A DNA stretch of 64,000 bases from Bacteroidales bacterium (GCA_015709215.1 JACCQN010000007.1:1-64000); one strand, 5' to 3'. Shown: positions 54,299 to 62,645, numbered from the stretch's first letter. Translations and numbers: made by a program. The notes: a model not told the origin generated them from the sequence alone.

Positions 54299-55033
54299 CT
54301 ATTTGTCGCCTACAAAGCAAGCAGCTCCTATAATACCAGCCATATTGCGCAAGGTAGCAGGCACTACGACAGCATTTACGCTTAGCTGATCTTTAAATTT
54401 GTCGAATTTTTTACTGGCACCGCCGCCTAAGATAAACAGATCAGGAGAAAAGAGCATTTCCATATGCAGCAGGTATTTATTGAATCGCTTGCCCCATTTA
54501 TTCCAAGACAGTTTTTTGCGTTCGCGGGCTGCATCAGAGCAATATCTCTCTGCACTATCGCCCTTAAACTCAACATGACCCAATTCGGTGCAGGGTAGCA
54601 AAATGCCTTGGTGAATTATTGCAGAGCCGATTCCGGTTCCTATGGTGAGCATCATCACCACACCCAAATGGCCGTTTCCGGCGCCAAAACGAAGCTCTCC
54701 CAATCCTGCGGCATCCGCATCATTGATAACAGAAACAGTTTGTCCGGTGGCATCCGAAAGTAGTTTTTCCACCGGAATATCAACCCAGCTTTTGTCGATA
54801 TTGGAAGCTGTTTTTGCTATGCCGTTTCTGATAAGTGCCGGAAAACCACAACCTATCGGACCAGTATAATTGAAATGTTTAACGAGTGCGTTAACCGTTT
54901 CTGCTACGGCTTGTGGAGTTGCAGGCTGGGGTGTAATAATTCGATGTCTTTCGTTGACAAGAGTTCCATCTGTAATATTGACAATAGCTCCTTTTATACC
55001 ACTTCCGCCAATGTCGATTCCAAGAATTTCCAT
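54299..55033 (-). CDS. ppgK: Polyphosphate glucokinase (ROK family)
   Basis: 244 aa cytoplasmic kinase phosphorylating glucose from polyphosphate or ATP. It has [30 protein letters not shown] and [13 protein letters not shown]; the TELGH motif precedes the usual cysteine/zinc segment, which is lacking here, as expected for PPGK. ATG 55033 is used: the 60 codons upstream in frame are non-conserved. Runs beside GH92 but is 84 bases away, so cotranscription is uncertain. Confidence 0.92.
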   Translation of the reverse strand: MEILGIDIGGSGIKGAIVNITDGTLVNERHRIITPQPATPQAVAETVNALVKHFNYTGPIGCGFPALIRNGIAKTASNIDKSWVDIPVEKLLSDATGQTVSVINDADAAGLGELRFGAGNGHLGVVMMLTIGTGIGSAIIHQGILLPCTELGHVEFKGDSAERYCSDAARERKKLSWNKWGKRFNKYLLHMEMLFSPDLFILGGGASKKFDKFKDQLSVNAVVVPATLRNMAGIIGAACFVGDK

Positions 55034-55214
55034 AGTGATGAGTTTCTTCAAAAATAAGAAGAAATCTAAAACAAAGCACTGCAAATAGGTAACATTATTA
55101 TAATCAGAGTTATAAGTATGATTTTTAAGGGATGTGATGTAATAAACTTTTCCTAATTGACCGGAAGTAGGTATAAATATCAATTCAAATAAAAAAAATA
55201 CGTATGTACTCATA

Positions 55215-55245
55215 TTGTGCAGATTACCATCACACTTTAATTTTG
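55215..55245 (+). promoter_or_regulatory. Promoter for the candidate ncRNA
   Basis: TTG (55215-55217), 20-base spacer, TAATTTTG (55238-55245), a full match to the Bacteroidota layout. Transcription should begin near 55252, with no open frame following. Confidence 0.5.
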
Positions 55246-55251
55246 CCAGAT

Positions 55252-55416
55252 CAGAAAACTGGATTCAAGCGTGTTTTTTGTTACGGTAGTCCTGTAAAAG
55301 TTTAGGGAGCTAAAAATTCAGGAAAGAGAGATTGTCCTTTGGTTGGTTTGGTTAATCTCATTATTCTCACTACCGAAATTTTACGGTGTCATCACCTGGT
55401 AAGGCGGGTTTTTTAT
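55252..55416 (+). ncRNA. Candidate structured non-coding RNA
   Basis: About 165 bases with no gene. Long-range pair CGGTAGT (55284-55290)/ACTACCG (55369-55375) encloses two arms: CCTG.../CAGG (from 55291) and GAGATT...AATCTC (55328-55359). A local hairpin ACCG/CGGT (55372-55387) would compete with the closing stem, and a terminator-like hairpin follows. Together with the promoter this is a plausible small RNA or riboswitch-like leader whose gene was displaced. No known class recognised. It stands between ppgK and the integrated element. Confidence 0.45.
55394..55414 (+). terminator. Short U-tailed hairpin at the end of the ncRNA candidate
   Basis: ACCTG, 6-base loop, CGGGT (one T-G pair), then TTTTT. 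Modest stem. Confidence 0.5.
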
Positions 55417-55505
55417 TTTAATTATTGTGAATAATAGTAAATGTCGGTAATAGTGGGTCTCAGGGGATTTTCACGTTAAAAATTAAAGGATTTGGTAAAA
55501 AGTAT

Positions 55506-55537
55506 GAAAAAGGCAGTCAACTACTGCTAACTGCCTT
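55506..55537 (-). terminator. Displaced original tRNA-Ala terminator
   Basis: AAGGCAGT (55510-55517) and ACTGCCTT (55530-55537) form a stem followed on the minus strand by a T-tract. It lies just left of the partial tRNA-Ala copy, where the tRNA's terminator would have been before integration. Confidence 0.6.
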
Positions 55538-55546
55538 ATTATTAGA

Positions 55547-55591
55547 GTGGAGCATAACGGAATCGAACCGTTGACCTTTTGACTGCCAGTC
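55547..55591. repeat. attL: partial tRNA-Ala 3' copy (45 bp)
   Basis: 45 bases identical to 62656-62700, which is the 3' half of tRNA-Ala(GGC) from the anticodon arm to the discriminator. The identity stops at the anticodon stem (GACTGCCAGTC), so this copy is not a tRNA gene but the left attachment site of the integrated element. Confidence 0.92.
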
Positions 55592-55676
55592 CTAATATTT
55601 TACTTTTCGTTTCTTATCAAAATTATATTTATTGTCTGTATTTCAGTGATTTACAAAGATAACATTTTATCGTTTG

Positions 55677-55708
55677 TTTGTGTTATTTATCAAAATAATG
55701 TATATTTG
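55677..55708 (+). promoter_or_regulatory. Integrase promoter overlapping arm-site repeats
   Basis: TTTG (55677-55680), 20-base spacer, TATATTTG (55701-55708). The -7 box runs into the first TTGTGTGCAAA repeat, so integrase or an accessory factor bound there should block transcription. Confidence 0.65.
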
Positions 55709-55727
55709 TGTGCAAATTGTGTGCAAA
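55706..55727 (+). repeat. Left arm-type sites (2 x TTGTGTGCAAA)
   Basis: Two exact 11-bp tandem copies. The related TGTGCAAAT occurs twice inside the right end (62588-62607). Pairs of short direct repeats inside both ends are typical of integrase arm-binding sites. Confidence 0.7.
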
Positions 55728-55797
55728 TTTTAATTTGAGCTAAGCCACGTAAATAAAGGCTTTCAGAAAATTGCACAAACGCAAAAAGGACAAAATT

Positions 55798-57066
55798 ATG
55801 CAAATTCAAAAGACTTATGCAATTAGCTTGTTTTTGGACACCCGCCGAAAAAAAGCAAACGGGCTGTTTCCTTTGAAGTTAAGGGTATTTGATAGCAGCA
55901 CAAGAAAAACCAAACTTTATTCAACAAAATTTGAATTTGAAACCGAAAAACATTTCAATTCAGTTTGGAAAACCGAAAAGCCCCGAAAGATTTATGAAGA
56001 CTTAAGACTTGAATTGTTGGCTGTTGAAAACCAAGCAAACAATGCTGCAAAAACTTTAACTGTTTTCACTTTTGAGGGTTTTGAGCAGGCAATGAAGTTT
56101 TTGACCAAAGGCAGGAAAAACGTTTTCAGTTATTACCAGCAGGCAACTGAACTATACAGGCAAAACGGGCAAATTGGAACAGCCACCAATTACGAACAAT
56201 CTTTGAAAAGCCTGAAACGATTTTGTCAAAAAGAATCTTTGCTGTTTACTGAAATTACCCCGCAATGGCTCCGAAATTACGAGCAGTTTATGACAACAAA
56301 AGGCAAGACTGTTCAACCTGGCAGCAAGCCAAAAGGACTTTCAATAACTACAATAGGAATCTATTTGCGCCCGCTTCGGGCAATCTTTAACACCGCTATT
56401 CAGGACAAATTAATTACCGCTGATCTTTACCCTTTCGGCCACCGGAAATACACCATACCAGCCCCAAAAGCCACCAAAAAAGCCTTAACCAAAGATCAGC
56501 TTAAAGCTTTGTTTGAGGCCACCCCACAAACACCCGAACAGGAAAAAGCAAAAGCCTTTTGGTTTTTTTCTTATTCGTGCAATGGCCTGAACTTTGCCGA
56601 TATTGCCCGCCTCAAATACAAAAATCTTTCAGCGGAAACCCTAAGCTTTCAAAGGCAAAAAACCAAAAACACCAACCGCACACAAGCCCCGATTAACGTA
56701 TTTATAACAGACTTTGCAAAGCAAGTAATTGAGCAATATGGCAGCAAGCCGGAAAGCCCCGAAAGCTTTATTTTTGAAATACTGAAACCCAAAAGCACCC
56801 CTGAACAACAGCACCGACAAATACAAAACTTCGTTCGTTTCGTAAACCAGCACTTTAAAAAGTTTGCCGACAACCTTAATATTCCAAACGTTTCGACCTA
56901 TACAGCCCGGCACACCTTTGCCACCAATTCAATAAGGCAGGGGGCAACAATGGAGTTTGTAAGTGAAGCCTTAGGCCATAGCAGCCTAAAAACAACCAAA
57001 GGATATTTTGCAGGCTTTGAGAGTGAAACCCGAAAGCAATTTGCCGAAAAACTCATGCAATTCTGA
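55798..57066 (+). CDS. Tyrosine-family site-specific integrase
   Basis: 422 aa. N-terminal arm-binding domain, SAM-like core-binding domain (about 115-215) and C-terminal catalytic domain. With the ATG 55798 start, ArgII is 371 (TARHTF), His394 (LGHSS) and the nucleophile Tyr403 (KTTKGYF). The first catalytic Arg is replaced by Asn (CNGLNFADIARL), and the usual HxxR reads YxxR, features shared with CTnDOT-like Bacteroidota integrases. It lies next to attL and acts on the tRNA-Ala anticodon arm. Confidence 0.95.
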   Translation: MQIQKTYAISLFLDTRRKKANGLFPLKLRVFDSSTRKTKLYSTKFEFETEKHFNSVWKTEKPRKIYEDLRLELLAVENQANNAAKTLTVFTFEGFEQAMKFLTKGRKNVFSYYQQATELYRQNGQIGTATNYEQSLKSLKRFCQKESLLFTEITPQWLRNYEQFMTTKGKTVQPGSKPKGLSITTIGIYLRPLRAIFNTAIQDKLITADLYPFGHRKYTIPAPKATKKALTKDQLKALFEATPQTPEQEKAKAFWFFSYSCNGLNFADIARLKYKNLSAETLSFQRQKTKNTNRTQAPINVFITDFAKQVIEQYGSKPESPESFIFEILKPKSTPEQQHRQIQNFVRFVNQHFKKFADNLNIPNVSTYTARHTFATNSIRQGATMEFVSEALGHSSLKTTKGYFAGFESETRKQFAEKLMQF

Positions 57067-57092
57067 TCTGAAACAACCAAAGCAAAAAGGAC

Positions 57093-57971
57093 ATGAACAG
57101 CAATTTTTACGAAATAGCAAGGGCAATAAATTTCTATTGGCCGGAACGTTTACCCCAACAGTTAGCAGATTTAGAACAGGCCTTTGAGGAACTAAAGGAA
57201 ATCTTAAAGGCAAACCAGCTAAACCACCCGGAAACATTCAAAGCTTATTGTTTGGCCTCATTGGCGCAAATTAATACAGAATATGAAAGATTACAGGGTA
57301 TTTACGAGAAAAAAGAGTCTGATTTGAATATTCTAAATTATAAATATTACCAGCGTGAAATAGTGTTTATTACTTTCATGGCTCAATTTCAAATTTTCAA
57401 ATATTTAGAAGTTTATTACCCAGAAACATTTTCGGGAGAATTTGGCAATTTACAAATTGGATTATCTTTTAATAAAGATTCATTTAACAAAAAATTTCAA
57501 AAGCTTCTAAAGTATAAAAAACAGCAGCCAGGCACACCAATAAACCCCGAACCCACAACAACAGAACAAATATTTTTGAAATTTAAAACCAAAGCAGATC
57601 GGGAAAACGTTTTTGATATTCTGAAAGTATATTTTGAAGGGCAAAAAAAAGAACTTTTGGCAACCTTAGAAAACAAACCTACCAAGCCGCTTTTGTGGCC
57701 GTTAAGCACTATACAACTAACTGAATTTTTTAGACGTTTAGAGTACAATGCTGTATTATTTAACAACCTAACAGATATTAAAGTTTGGCTTTGTGCAAAC
57801 TTTCTATTTGAAGACAAAGGGAAAATTAAACAGCTAAACCCCGAAACTGTATGGACTTATTTATCAAAAGCAAAAGGCAACCTTTCAAAAACAAAACGAA
57901 TAGGCTCCGAAATTGATTGGCTACCTTATTTAAACCACGACCAACAGAAAGAAAACAAAAAGCAAGAATAA
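57093..57971 (+). CDS. RteC-like protein (C-terminal similarity)
   Basis: 292 aa, soluble. The N-terminal half is predicted helical (LEQAFEELKEILKANQLN). The C-terminal segment (LLWPLSTIQLTEFFRRLEYN, NNLTDIKVWLCANFLFEDKG, VWTYLSKAKGNLSKTKRI) has the residue spacing of RteC, a conjugative-transposon regulator of excision. Here it follows the integrase by 27 bases. A regulator of excision is a reasonable inference, but the similarity is weak. Confidence 0.55.
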   Translation: MNSNFYEIARAINFYWPERLPQQLADLEQAFEELKEILKANQLNHPETFKAYCLASLAQINTEYERLQGIYEKKESDLNILNYKYYQREIVFITFMAQFQIFKYLEVYYPETFSGEFGNLQIGLSFNKDSFNKKFQKLLKYKKQQPGTPINPEPTTTEQIFLKFKTKADRENVFDILKVYFEGQKKELLATLENKPTKPLLWPLSTIQLTEFFRRLEYNAVLFNNLTDIKVWLCANFLFEDKGKIKQLNPETVWTYLSKAKGNLSKTKRIGSEIDWLPYLNHDQQKENKKQE

Positions 57972-57978
57972 AAAAACC

Positions 57979-58020
57979 ATACCCCAAAGGACTGTTTGGG
58001 TATTGCATGGGGTATTTTTT
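57979..58020 (+). terminator. Terminator with two competing partners
   Basis: ATACCCC (57979-57985) can pair with GGGTAT (57998-58003) or, better, with GGGGTAT (58009-58015), which is directly followed by TTTTTT. The last pairing is an intrinsic terminator after the RteC-like gene; the first would prevent it. An attenuator-like arrangement is possible. Confidence 0.6.
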
Positions 58021-58063
58021 GCTTATCACTTTTGCGCAATAATTCACAAATAAATTATTGCAC

Positions 58064-58417
58064 ATGGAAACCCCAACTTTTGAACAACTGCCAGCAGCAG
58101 TAAACCAGCTTAACCAAAAACTGGAAACTGTTTTGCAATTACTCAAACAGCAGCAAACAGAACCCCACAATTCAGGCAAACTCTTAACTATTGATGAAGC
58201 CGCCCAATTCCTGAACCTTGCAAAGCCAACAGTTTACCGATTGGTACACCTCCGGCAAATACCTTTCAGCAAGCCCAAAGGCTCTAAAAAACTCTATTTC
58301 AACAGGCCGGAACTGGAAGCCTGGATAAAAACAGGCCGCAAACGAACCGTGCAGGAAATACAGCAGCAAGCCGCTGATTTTGTTGTTTTGCCTGATCAAA
58401 AAAAAGCAAAGGGCTGA
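58064..58417 (+). CDS. Helix-turn-helix (excisionase-type, MerR/HTH_17) protein
   Basis: 117 aa from ATG 58064. N-terminal leucine/glutamine coiled coil, then LLTIDEAAQFLNLAKPTVYRLVHLRQIPFSKPKGSKKLYF, a winged HTH of the kind in excisionases and MerR-like DNA-binding proteins. A DNA-binding role in excision or in control of the replication genes is likely. Confidence 0.82.
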   Translation: METPTFEQLPAAVNQLNQKLETVLQLLKQQQTEPHNSGKLLTIDEAAQFLNLAKPTVYRLVHLRQIPFSKPKGSKKLYFNRPELEAWIKTGRKRTVQEIQQQAADFVVLPDQKKAKG

Positions 58418-58421
58418 ACCA

Positions 58422-58670
58422 ATGGCAAAAATACCAGCAGCCCAGCCCCCGCAAAAAGGACAAAGCAAATATAAGACATTTCAACCTATTTTGCGCCAAA
58501 ACCCAGCGGAGGTATTAGCAAACCTCTATTTTGAAAGCTTTGCACAATTCAAAAGCATAAGCCCCCACCTATCAGCCGGAAAGCAAATACAGCTTTTTGA
58601 TCAATCTTTCAATCTGATTTATTTAACCTTAACCCGAAAAACAAGCCGCCCGATATGGAAAAAACTGTAA
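58422..58670 (+). CDS. Small hypothetical protein
   Basis: 82 aa from ATG 58422 (MAKIPAAQPPQKG), rich in Gln and Pro at the N-terminus, otherwise helical (LANLYFESFAQFKSISPHLS). Starts 4 bases after the HTH gene stop and overlaps the DUF3987 gene by 16 bases. Not recognised. Confidence 0.5.
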   Translation: MAKIPAAQPPQKGQSKYKTFQPILRQNPAEVLANLYFESFAQFKSISPHLSAGKQIQLFDQSFNLIYLTLTRKTSRPIWKKL

Positions 58671-60070
58671 ACCGCCAAAACCTGAACAGCCCGGAAACCT
58701 TTTTAAACCACCTGGACAACCTTTTGAAGTTTGAAAGGGTAAACCCCAGCGAAAGCAAAGAAACCAAAGCAGCTGCAAACCCGTTTCCTTTAGAGGTATT
58801 TCCTCAACCTATTCAGGAAATAATAACAGCCACAAATAAAACTTTGAAATATCCAATTGATTTTACAGCAGCCGGAATACTTTTTGCCGCTTCAATTGCA
58901 ATCGGCAATACTTTTCAGGCAGAAGTAAAAAAGGGCTGGACTGAAAACGCTGTTATTTATTTAGCCTTAGTAGGTCGTTCAGGCACAAACAAAAGCCACC
59001 CTTTAAGCTTTGCCCTTGCGCCAATAATGGAAAAAGATGACCAGAACTTTTATGAATATTCAAAAGAAAAGGCCTTTTTTGATCAATTGGTAAACACACA
59101 AGCAAGCCAGCAGCAGGAAAAACAGCGAACAAAACCAATTCTGAAAAAGATACTTGTTTCAGACACAACGCCGGAAGCATTGGCCAATATTCACAATTTC
59201 AATAAACGAGGCATTGGAGTTTATGCAGATGAATTAGCAGGCTGGTTTAAATCGTTCAACAGATACCATAAAGGCAGCGAACAGGAATTTTGGCTAAGTA
59301 ATTGGAGCGGAAAGCCTGTAATTATTGACCGGAAAACCTCCGATTCAATAAGGATAAGCAAACCTTTCATTTCAGTTTGTGGCACAATTCAAACAAGCAT
59401 TTTAGATGAAATGGCCAAAGACAACAGAAACCAAAACGGATTTATTGACCGAATTTTAACAGTTATCCCGGACAATCTCAAAAACGAAACCTGGACTGAT
59501 AATGAATTGGACAAAGTTTATTTTGACAATTGGCAGGCAATTATTGAAAACCTGCTGTTAGAAAAGTTAAACTTATCTGAAATTGGAAAGCCTGAACCCC
59601 AAACTTTAATATTCAGCCCCGAGGCTAAAGCAATGCTTTATGATTGGCAAAAAAGAAATGCCGAAATATCAAACCGACAACAAAACGAAATGATAGCAGG
59701 CCTTTTCTCAAAGCTTCAAATTTATTCAATTAGGTTTTCGCTGATCTTACAAATGCTTTATTACGCTTGTGGAAACGAAAACAAGCAGACAATTCAATCA
59801 AAGGCTGTTAAAGGTGCATTAAAACTGACTGAATATTTTAAGCAAACAGCAATCAAAGTACATGGACTAATTAATGAAGGCAGCCCCTTAGATAAGCTAC
59901 CAGAAAACAAGCAAAAGTTTTATGATGCTTTACCGGATATTTTGACAACCAATGAAGCAATCGAACAGGGTACAAAATACGATATTTCAAAACGATCTGT
60001 AAAAAGATTTTTGAACGAAAAAAAACTGTTCAATAGGCTCATGCAAGGTAAATACGAAAAGACACTTTAA
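58655..60070 (+). CDS. DUF3987 P-loop protein (replication helicase/primase-like)
   Basis: 471 aa. The Walker A-like motif GRSGTNKS (107-114, Asn for the last Gly) follows the DUF3987 hallmark IDFTAAGILFAASIAIGN; YADELAGWFKSFNRY and LSNWSGKPVIIDRKT are also conserved. DUF3987 proteins recur in Bacteroidota mobile islands and are thought to be replication proteins related to primase/helicases. The C-terminal part (DALPDILTTNEAIEQGTKYD) looks like a winged helix. The iteron array starts 9 bases after its stop codon. Confidence 0.85.
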   Translation: MEKTVNRQNLNSPETFLNHLDNLLKFERVNPSESKETKAAANPFPLEVFPQPIQEIITATNKTLKYPIDFTAAGILFAASIAIGNTFQAEVKKGWTENAVIYLALVGRSGTNKSHPLSFALAPIMEKDDQNFYEYSKEKAFFDQLVNTQASQQQEKQRTKPILKKILVSDTTPEALANIHNFNKRGIGVYADELAGWFKSFNRYHKGSEQEFWLSNWSGKPVIIDRKTSDSIRISKPFISVCGTIQTSILDEMAKDNRNQNGFIDRILTVIPDNLKNETWTDNELDKVYFDNWQAIIENLLLEKLNLSEIGKPEPQTLIFSPEAKAMLYDWQKRNAEISNRQQNEMIAGLFSKLQIYSIRFSLILQMLYYACGNENKQTIQSKAVKGALKLTEYFKQTAIKVHGLINEGSPLDKLPENKQKFYDALPDILTTNEAIEQGTKYDISKRSVKRFLNEKKLFNRLMQGKYEKTL

Positions 60071-60078
60071 TAACATAG

Positions 60079-60293
60079 TGGCACTTTTGACACTTTTAGC
60101 ACTTTCAACAGTAAACAATTGTATTCCAATTTATTAAATAAAAAAGTTTGTGCCACTTTGTGCCAAAAATGCCAAATCGAAATACATAGAAATTTATGGC
60201 ACTATTGGCACTAATTGGCACTTTGTTAACAGTTTAAACACCAGTATATCAATATTATAAAACAGAAAGTGCCACAAGTGCCACAAGTGCCAA
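60079..60293. repeat. Iteron array: twelve GTGCCA units in four triplets of alternating orientation
   Basis: Triplet 1 (60080-60106): GGCACTTTT, GACACTTTT, AGCACTTTC in 9-base phase. Triplet 2 (60147-60176): TTTGTGCCAC, TTTGTGCCAA, AAATGCCAAA. Triplet 3 (60197-60225): TGGCACTAT, TGGCACTAAT, TGGCACTTTG. Triplet 4 (60267-60293): AAGTGCCAC twice, AAGTGCCAA. Triplets alternate strand and are separated by AT-rich spacers. It lies between the DUF3987 gene and DUF6371, as expected for an origin. Confidence 0.8.
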
Positions 60294-60321
60294 CCACCTA
60301 AAAAGCTAAAACTTTCAGATC

Positions 60322-61821
60322 ATGGAAAACTATCGCTTTCAACTTGAAAAAACCAGTAAAAAACACACTTGCCCCAGCTGCGGAAAACGCCGTTTTGTTC
60401 GTTTTATCGACACCCAAACAGGGCAATATTTACCCCCGATTTATGGCAGATGCGACCGTGAAGCAAACTGCAATTATTATTTAACCCCCTATGCTGATAG
60501 CTATGCAGCGGAGGTATTAAGGCAGGAAAAAGAAAACCAGCCCCCCCAATGGCAACCCCACCCGATACCAGCCCCCAAACCTCAACCATCTGCAAAGCCT
60601 GTTTATATTCCTTTTGAAATATTACAAGCCACCCGCACCCGGCCACTAAGCAAAAACACTTTTATTCAAAACCTTGCAACAAGCATTCCTTTTCCTTTTG
60701 AAATGCCTGATCTTAAAAAAGTAGCTGATCTTTACCAATTAGGAACCCTTGCAAAAGGCTATTTTGCAGGGGCAATAAGCTTTCCTTTTATTGACCAGGA
60801 AAGCCGTGTTCGGGCAATTCAGATCAAACAGTTTGATCAGCACAACCACACAACAAAAACAAGCTTTATTCATGCCGTATTAGACCACCACCACCGCCAA
60901 CAAAGCAAACCTTTGCCCGATTGGCTGAAAGCCTACCAGCAGCAGGAAAAGAAAGTTACCTGCTTATTTGGCGAACAGCTTTTGCCGCTTTATCCTGCAA
61001 ACCCTGTTGCACTTGTGGAGGCTCCCAAAACCTGTATTTATGGAACCTTGTATTTTGGCTTTCCTGATCAAAGCCCCGCAAACCTGCTTTGGCTTTCAAC
61101 CTTTAACCTTAGTAGTTTGAAAAAGGAAAAGACAAATGTTTTGCAAGGCCGAACTGTTATATTGTTTCCTGATCTTTCAGCAACAGGGGAGGCCTTCAAT
61201 ATATGGAGCAGCAGGGCAAAACAATTTGAAAAGGAAATGCCGGGAACCCGTTTTTTAGTATCTGATCTATTGGAACAAAATGCAACAGCAGCCGAAAGGC
61301 AAAAAGGCTTTGATTTAGCTGATTATCTTATTTTACAGGACTGGAAGCTATTTAGAAACCCAAACGATACACCAGCATCAAAACAGACACAGCAGCCACC
61401 ACAAAGCCCGAAACCTTTACCAGCACCAAAACAAAAGGAAACCGAAACACCAACAAACGAACCTGCAACAGTTAATCATAAAAACCCCGAACTAAGGCCG
61501 GAAACCCAAACAGCAGAAACCAGGCAGCAAAACAATAAATATTCAGTCTTTGATCAATTAGTTAATCAAAAACTTTTTCCTCCCGAAGCAAAGGAATTTT
61601 GGGAGTTAACAGAAATAGAAACCTATTTCAATAATTTGAAATCTTACCCCACCGAACCAATACACCTAAGCCAAGCAGAAATAATAAACGACCCTGCAAA
61701 GTTTGTTAAAGCACATTTAGCAACTGCAAAGGCTAACAATGGAAACCACCGCTTCAAACCCTATTTCGACCGCTTACAACAGCTAAAAAACATACTGGAA
61801 AGCCAACTAAAGCCACCCTAA
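60322..61821 (+). CDS. DUF6371 protein with zinc finger and Toprim-like domain (primase-like)
   Basis: 499 aa. The N-terminal finger has Cys17, Cys20, Cys44 and Cys50 (TCPSCG, CDREANC). The central part (VALVEAPKTCIYGT, ILFPDLSATGEAFNIW) resembles a Toprim acidic motif, as in DNA primases. The C-terminal region is Pro/Gln/Lys-rich and low complexity. Probably primes DNA replication of the element at the adjacent iteron array. Preceded by a 19-base leader shared with the 62133 gene. Confidence 0.8.
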   Translation: MENYRFQLEKTSKKHTCPSCGKRRFVRFIDTQTGQYLPPIYGRCDREANCNYYLTPYADSYAAEVLRQEKENQPPQWQPHPIPAPKPQPSAKPVYIPFEILQATRTRPLSKNTFIQNLATSIPFPFEMPDLKKVADLYQLGTLAKGYFAGAISFPFIDQESRVRAIQIKQFDQHNHTTKTSFIHAVLDHHHRQQSKPLPDWLKAYQQQEKKVTCLFGEQLLPLYPANPVALVEAPKTCIYGTLYFGFPDQSPANLLWLSTFNLSSLKKEKTNVLQGRTVILFPDLSATGEAFNIWSSRAKQFEKEMPGTRFLVSDLLEQNATAAERQKGFDLADYLILQDWKLFRNPNDTPASKQTQQPPQSPKPLPAPKQKETETPTNEPATVNHKNPELRPETQTAETRQQNNKYSVFDQLVNQKLFPPEAKEFWELTEIETYFNNLKSYPTEPIHLSQAEIINDPAKFVKAHLATAKANNGNHRFKPYFDRLQQLKNILESQLKPP

Positions 61822-62132
61822 AAACTTTTTAGCATCGTATATCTTTGAGTTATACGACTATTAATAAACCTTTGAGAACCTCGTGAATCACTGTATTTGA
61901 CGAATATATCAAAGTCTTATAATTCAGCACCTTAAACACAAACACAAACAAACCTAAAAAAACACACACAAACACCCTTGTAAACACCTTAATTACTTGT
62001 TTATCAAACACTTACCCCATAGGGGGTTCAACATAACAAGATGCTATTTTAGTAATCGATGCCCTAAGGGTATTCATTCACGTGCAAAATTGAGGAAAAA
62101 GGGTAATTTTTTAAACCTTAAACTTTCAGATC
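61822..62132. other. Non-coding A/C-rich region before the terminal small gene
   Basis: No frame is credible. The plus strand is strongly A/C-biased (runs of AACACAAACA type), followed by short palindromes CCCCATAGGGG (about 62014) and TACCCTTAGGGCA-type symmetry (about 62060). It ends with the shared leader AAACTTTCAGATCATGGAA. Candidate regulatory, transfer or replication DNA, but nothing is assigned. Confidence 0.4.
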
Positions 62133-62435
62133 ATGGAACCCGCAATGGAACAAAAACAGAAATTTGAAACTGCTGCAAAGGCCTTTTTGCTTTTTCAATT
62201 TGTTAACGGGAAAAAAAGCAGATTAACCCGTTTACTTTTTGAGCAGGACAAAAACATTTACTTAATTCTGCAAATGGCACTTAGCGAAATAACAGTTTTA
62301 AGCCGCTGCAAAACACTTTCAAAAAGTGATAAGCAATTTATTGAAGCTTTGGCCGACCTTGCCAGCAATGCCGCCGATTTACTTTATTTTGAAAGTGCGA
62401 CAAAGATCAGCTTTGAATATTTGTTGCAGCAATAA
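62133..62435 (+). CDS. Small helical protein of unknown function
   Basis: 100 aa, almost wholly helical by composition (FETAAKAFLLFQFVNGKK, SDKQFIEALADLASNAADLL). Its start is preceded by the same AAACTTTCAGATC leader as the DUF6371 gene, so the two may share control. Followed by a strong terminator. Not recognised. Confidence 0.6.
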   Translation: MEPAMEQKQKFETAAKAFLLFQFVNGKKSRLTRLLFEQDKNIYLILQMALSEITVLSRCKTLSKSDKQFIEALADLASNAADLLYFESATKISFEYLLQQ

Positions 62436-62451
62436 GGCAAACAGCAACAGC

Positions 62452-62489
62452 AAAAAGCCGGAACCTATTTTTTAGGCTCCGGCTTTTTT
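62452..62489 (+). terminator. Strong intrinsic terminator at the element's right end
   Basis: AAAAGCCGGA (62453-62462)/TCCGGCTTTT (62478-62487) stem with inner partial pairing CCTA/TAGG, followed by TTTTTT. Confidence 0.88.
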
Positions 62490-62586
62490 ATTTGTGAAAG
62501 CCTGGTTAACACCTCCGGCCTGATCTTATAAACCCGCTTTGAAATACTGCAATGATCTGCAAGCTTTTTCGTTTTGAGGGGCAAAA

Positions 62587-62607
62587 GTGTGCAAATTTTG
62601 TGCAAAT
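62587..62607 (+). repeat. Right arm-type sites (2 x TGTGCAAAT)
   Basis: TGTGCAAAT occurs at 62588-62596 and 62599-62607, echoing the left-end repeats. Confidence 0.65.
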
Positions 62608-62610
62608 GAA

Positions 62611-62645
62611 AAAAGGCTACAAACTTTAAAAGCTTGTAACCTTTT
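62611..62645 (-). terminator. Element-encoded terminator for tRNA-Ala
   Basis: AAAAGG...CCTTTT hairpin with a further partial stem, followed on the minus strand by T-rich sequence. It lies 12 bases downstream of the tRNA-Ala 3' end, inside the element, and replaces the terminator left at 55506-55537. Confidence 0.65.

Noticed and set aside
55547-55591. Second tRNA-Ala gene
   Set aside because: Only the 3' half from the anticodon stem is present; the 5' half is replaced by unrelated sequence. It is an attachment-site remnant.
60079-60293. CRISPR array
   Set aside because: Repeats are only 9-10 bases long, directly adjoining, in alternating orientation, and have no spacers of constant length; no cas genes are nearby. 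Iterons fit better.
62465-62584. Minus-strand 39-codon frame at the element's right end (KKLADHCSISKRVYKIRPEV)
   Set aside because: It looks faintly like a helix-turn-helix, but starts with TTG, lacks a ribosome-binding site and overlaps the terminator hairpin. Kept only as a note.
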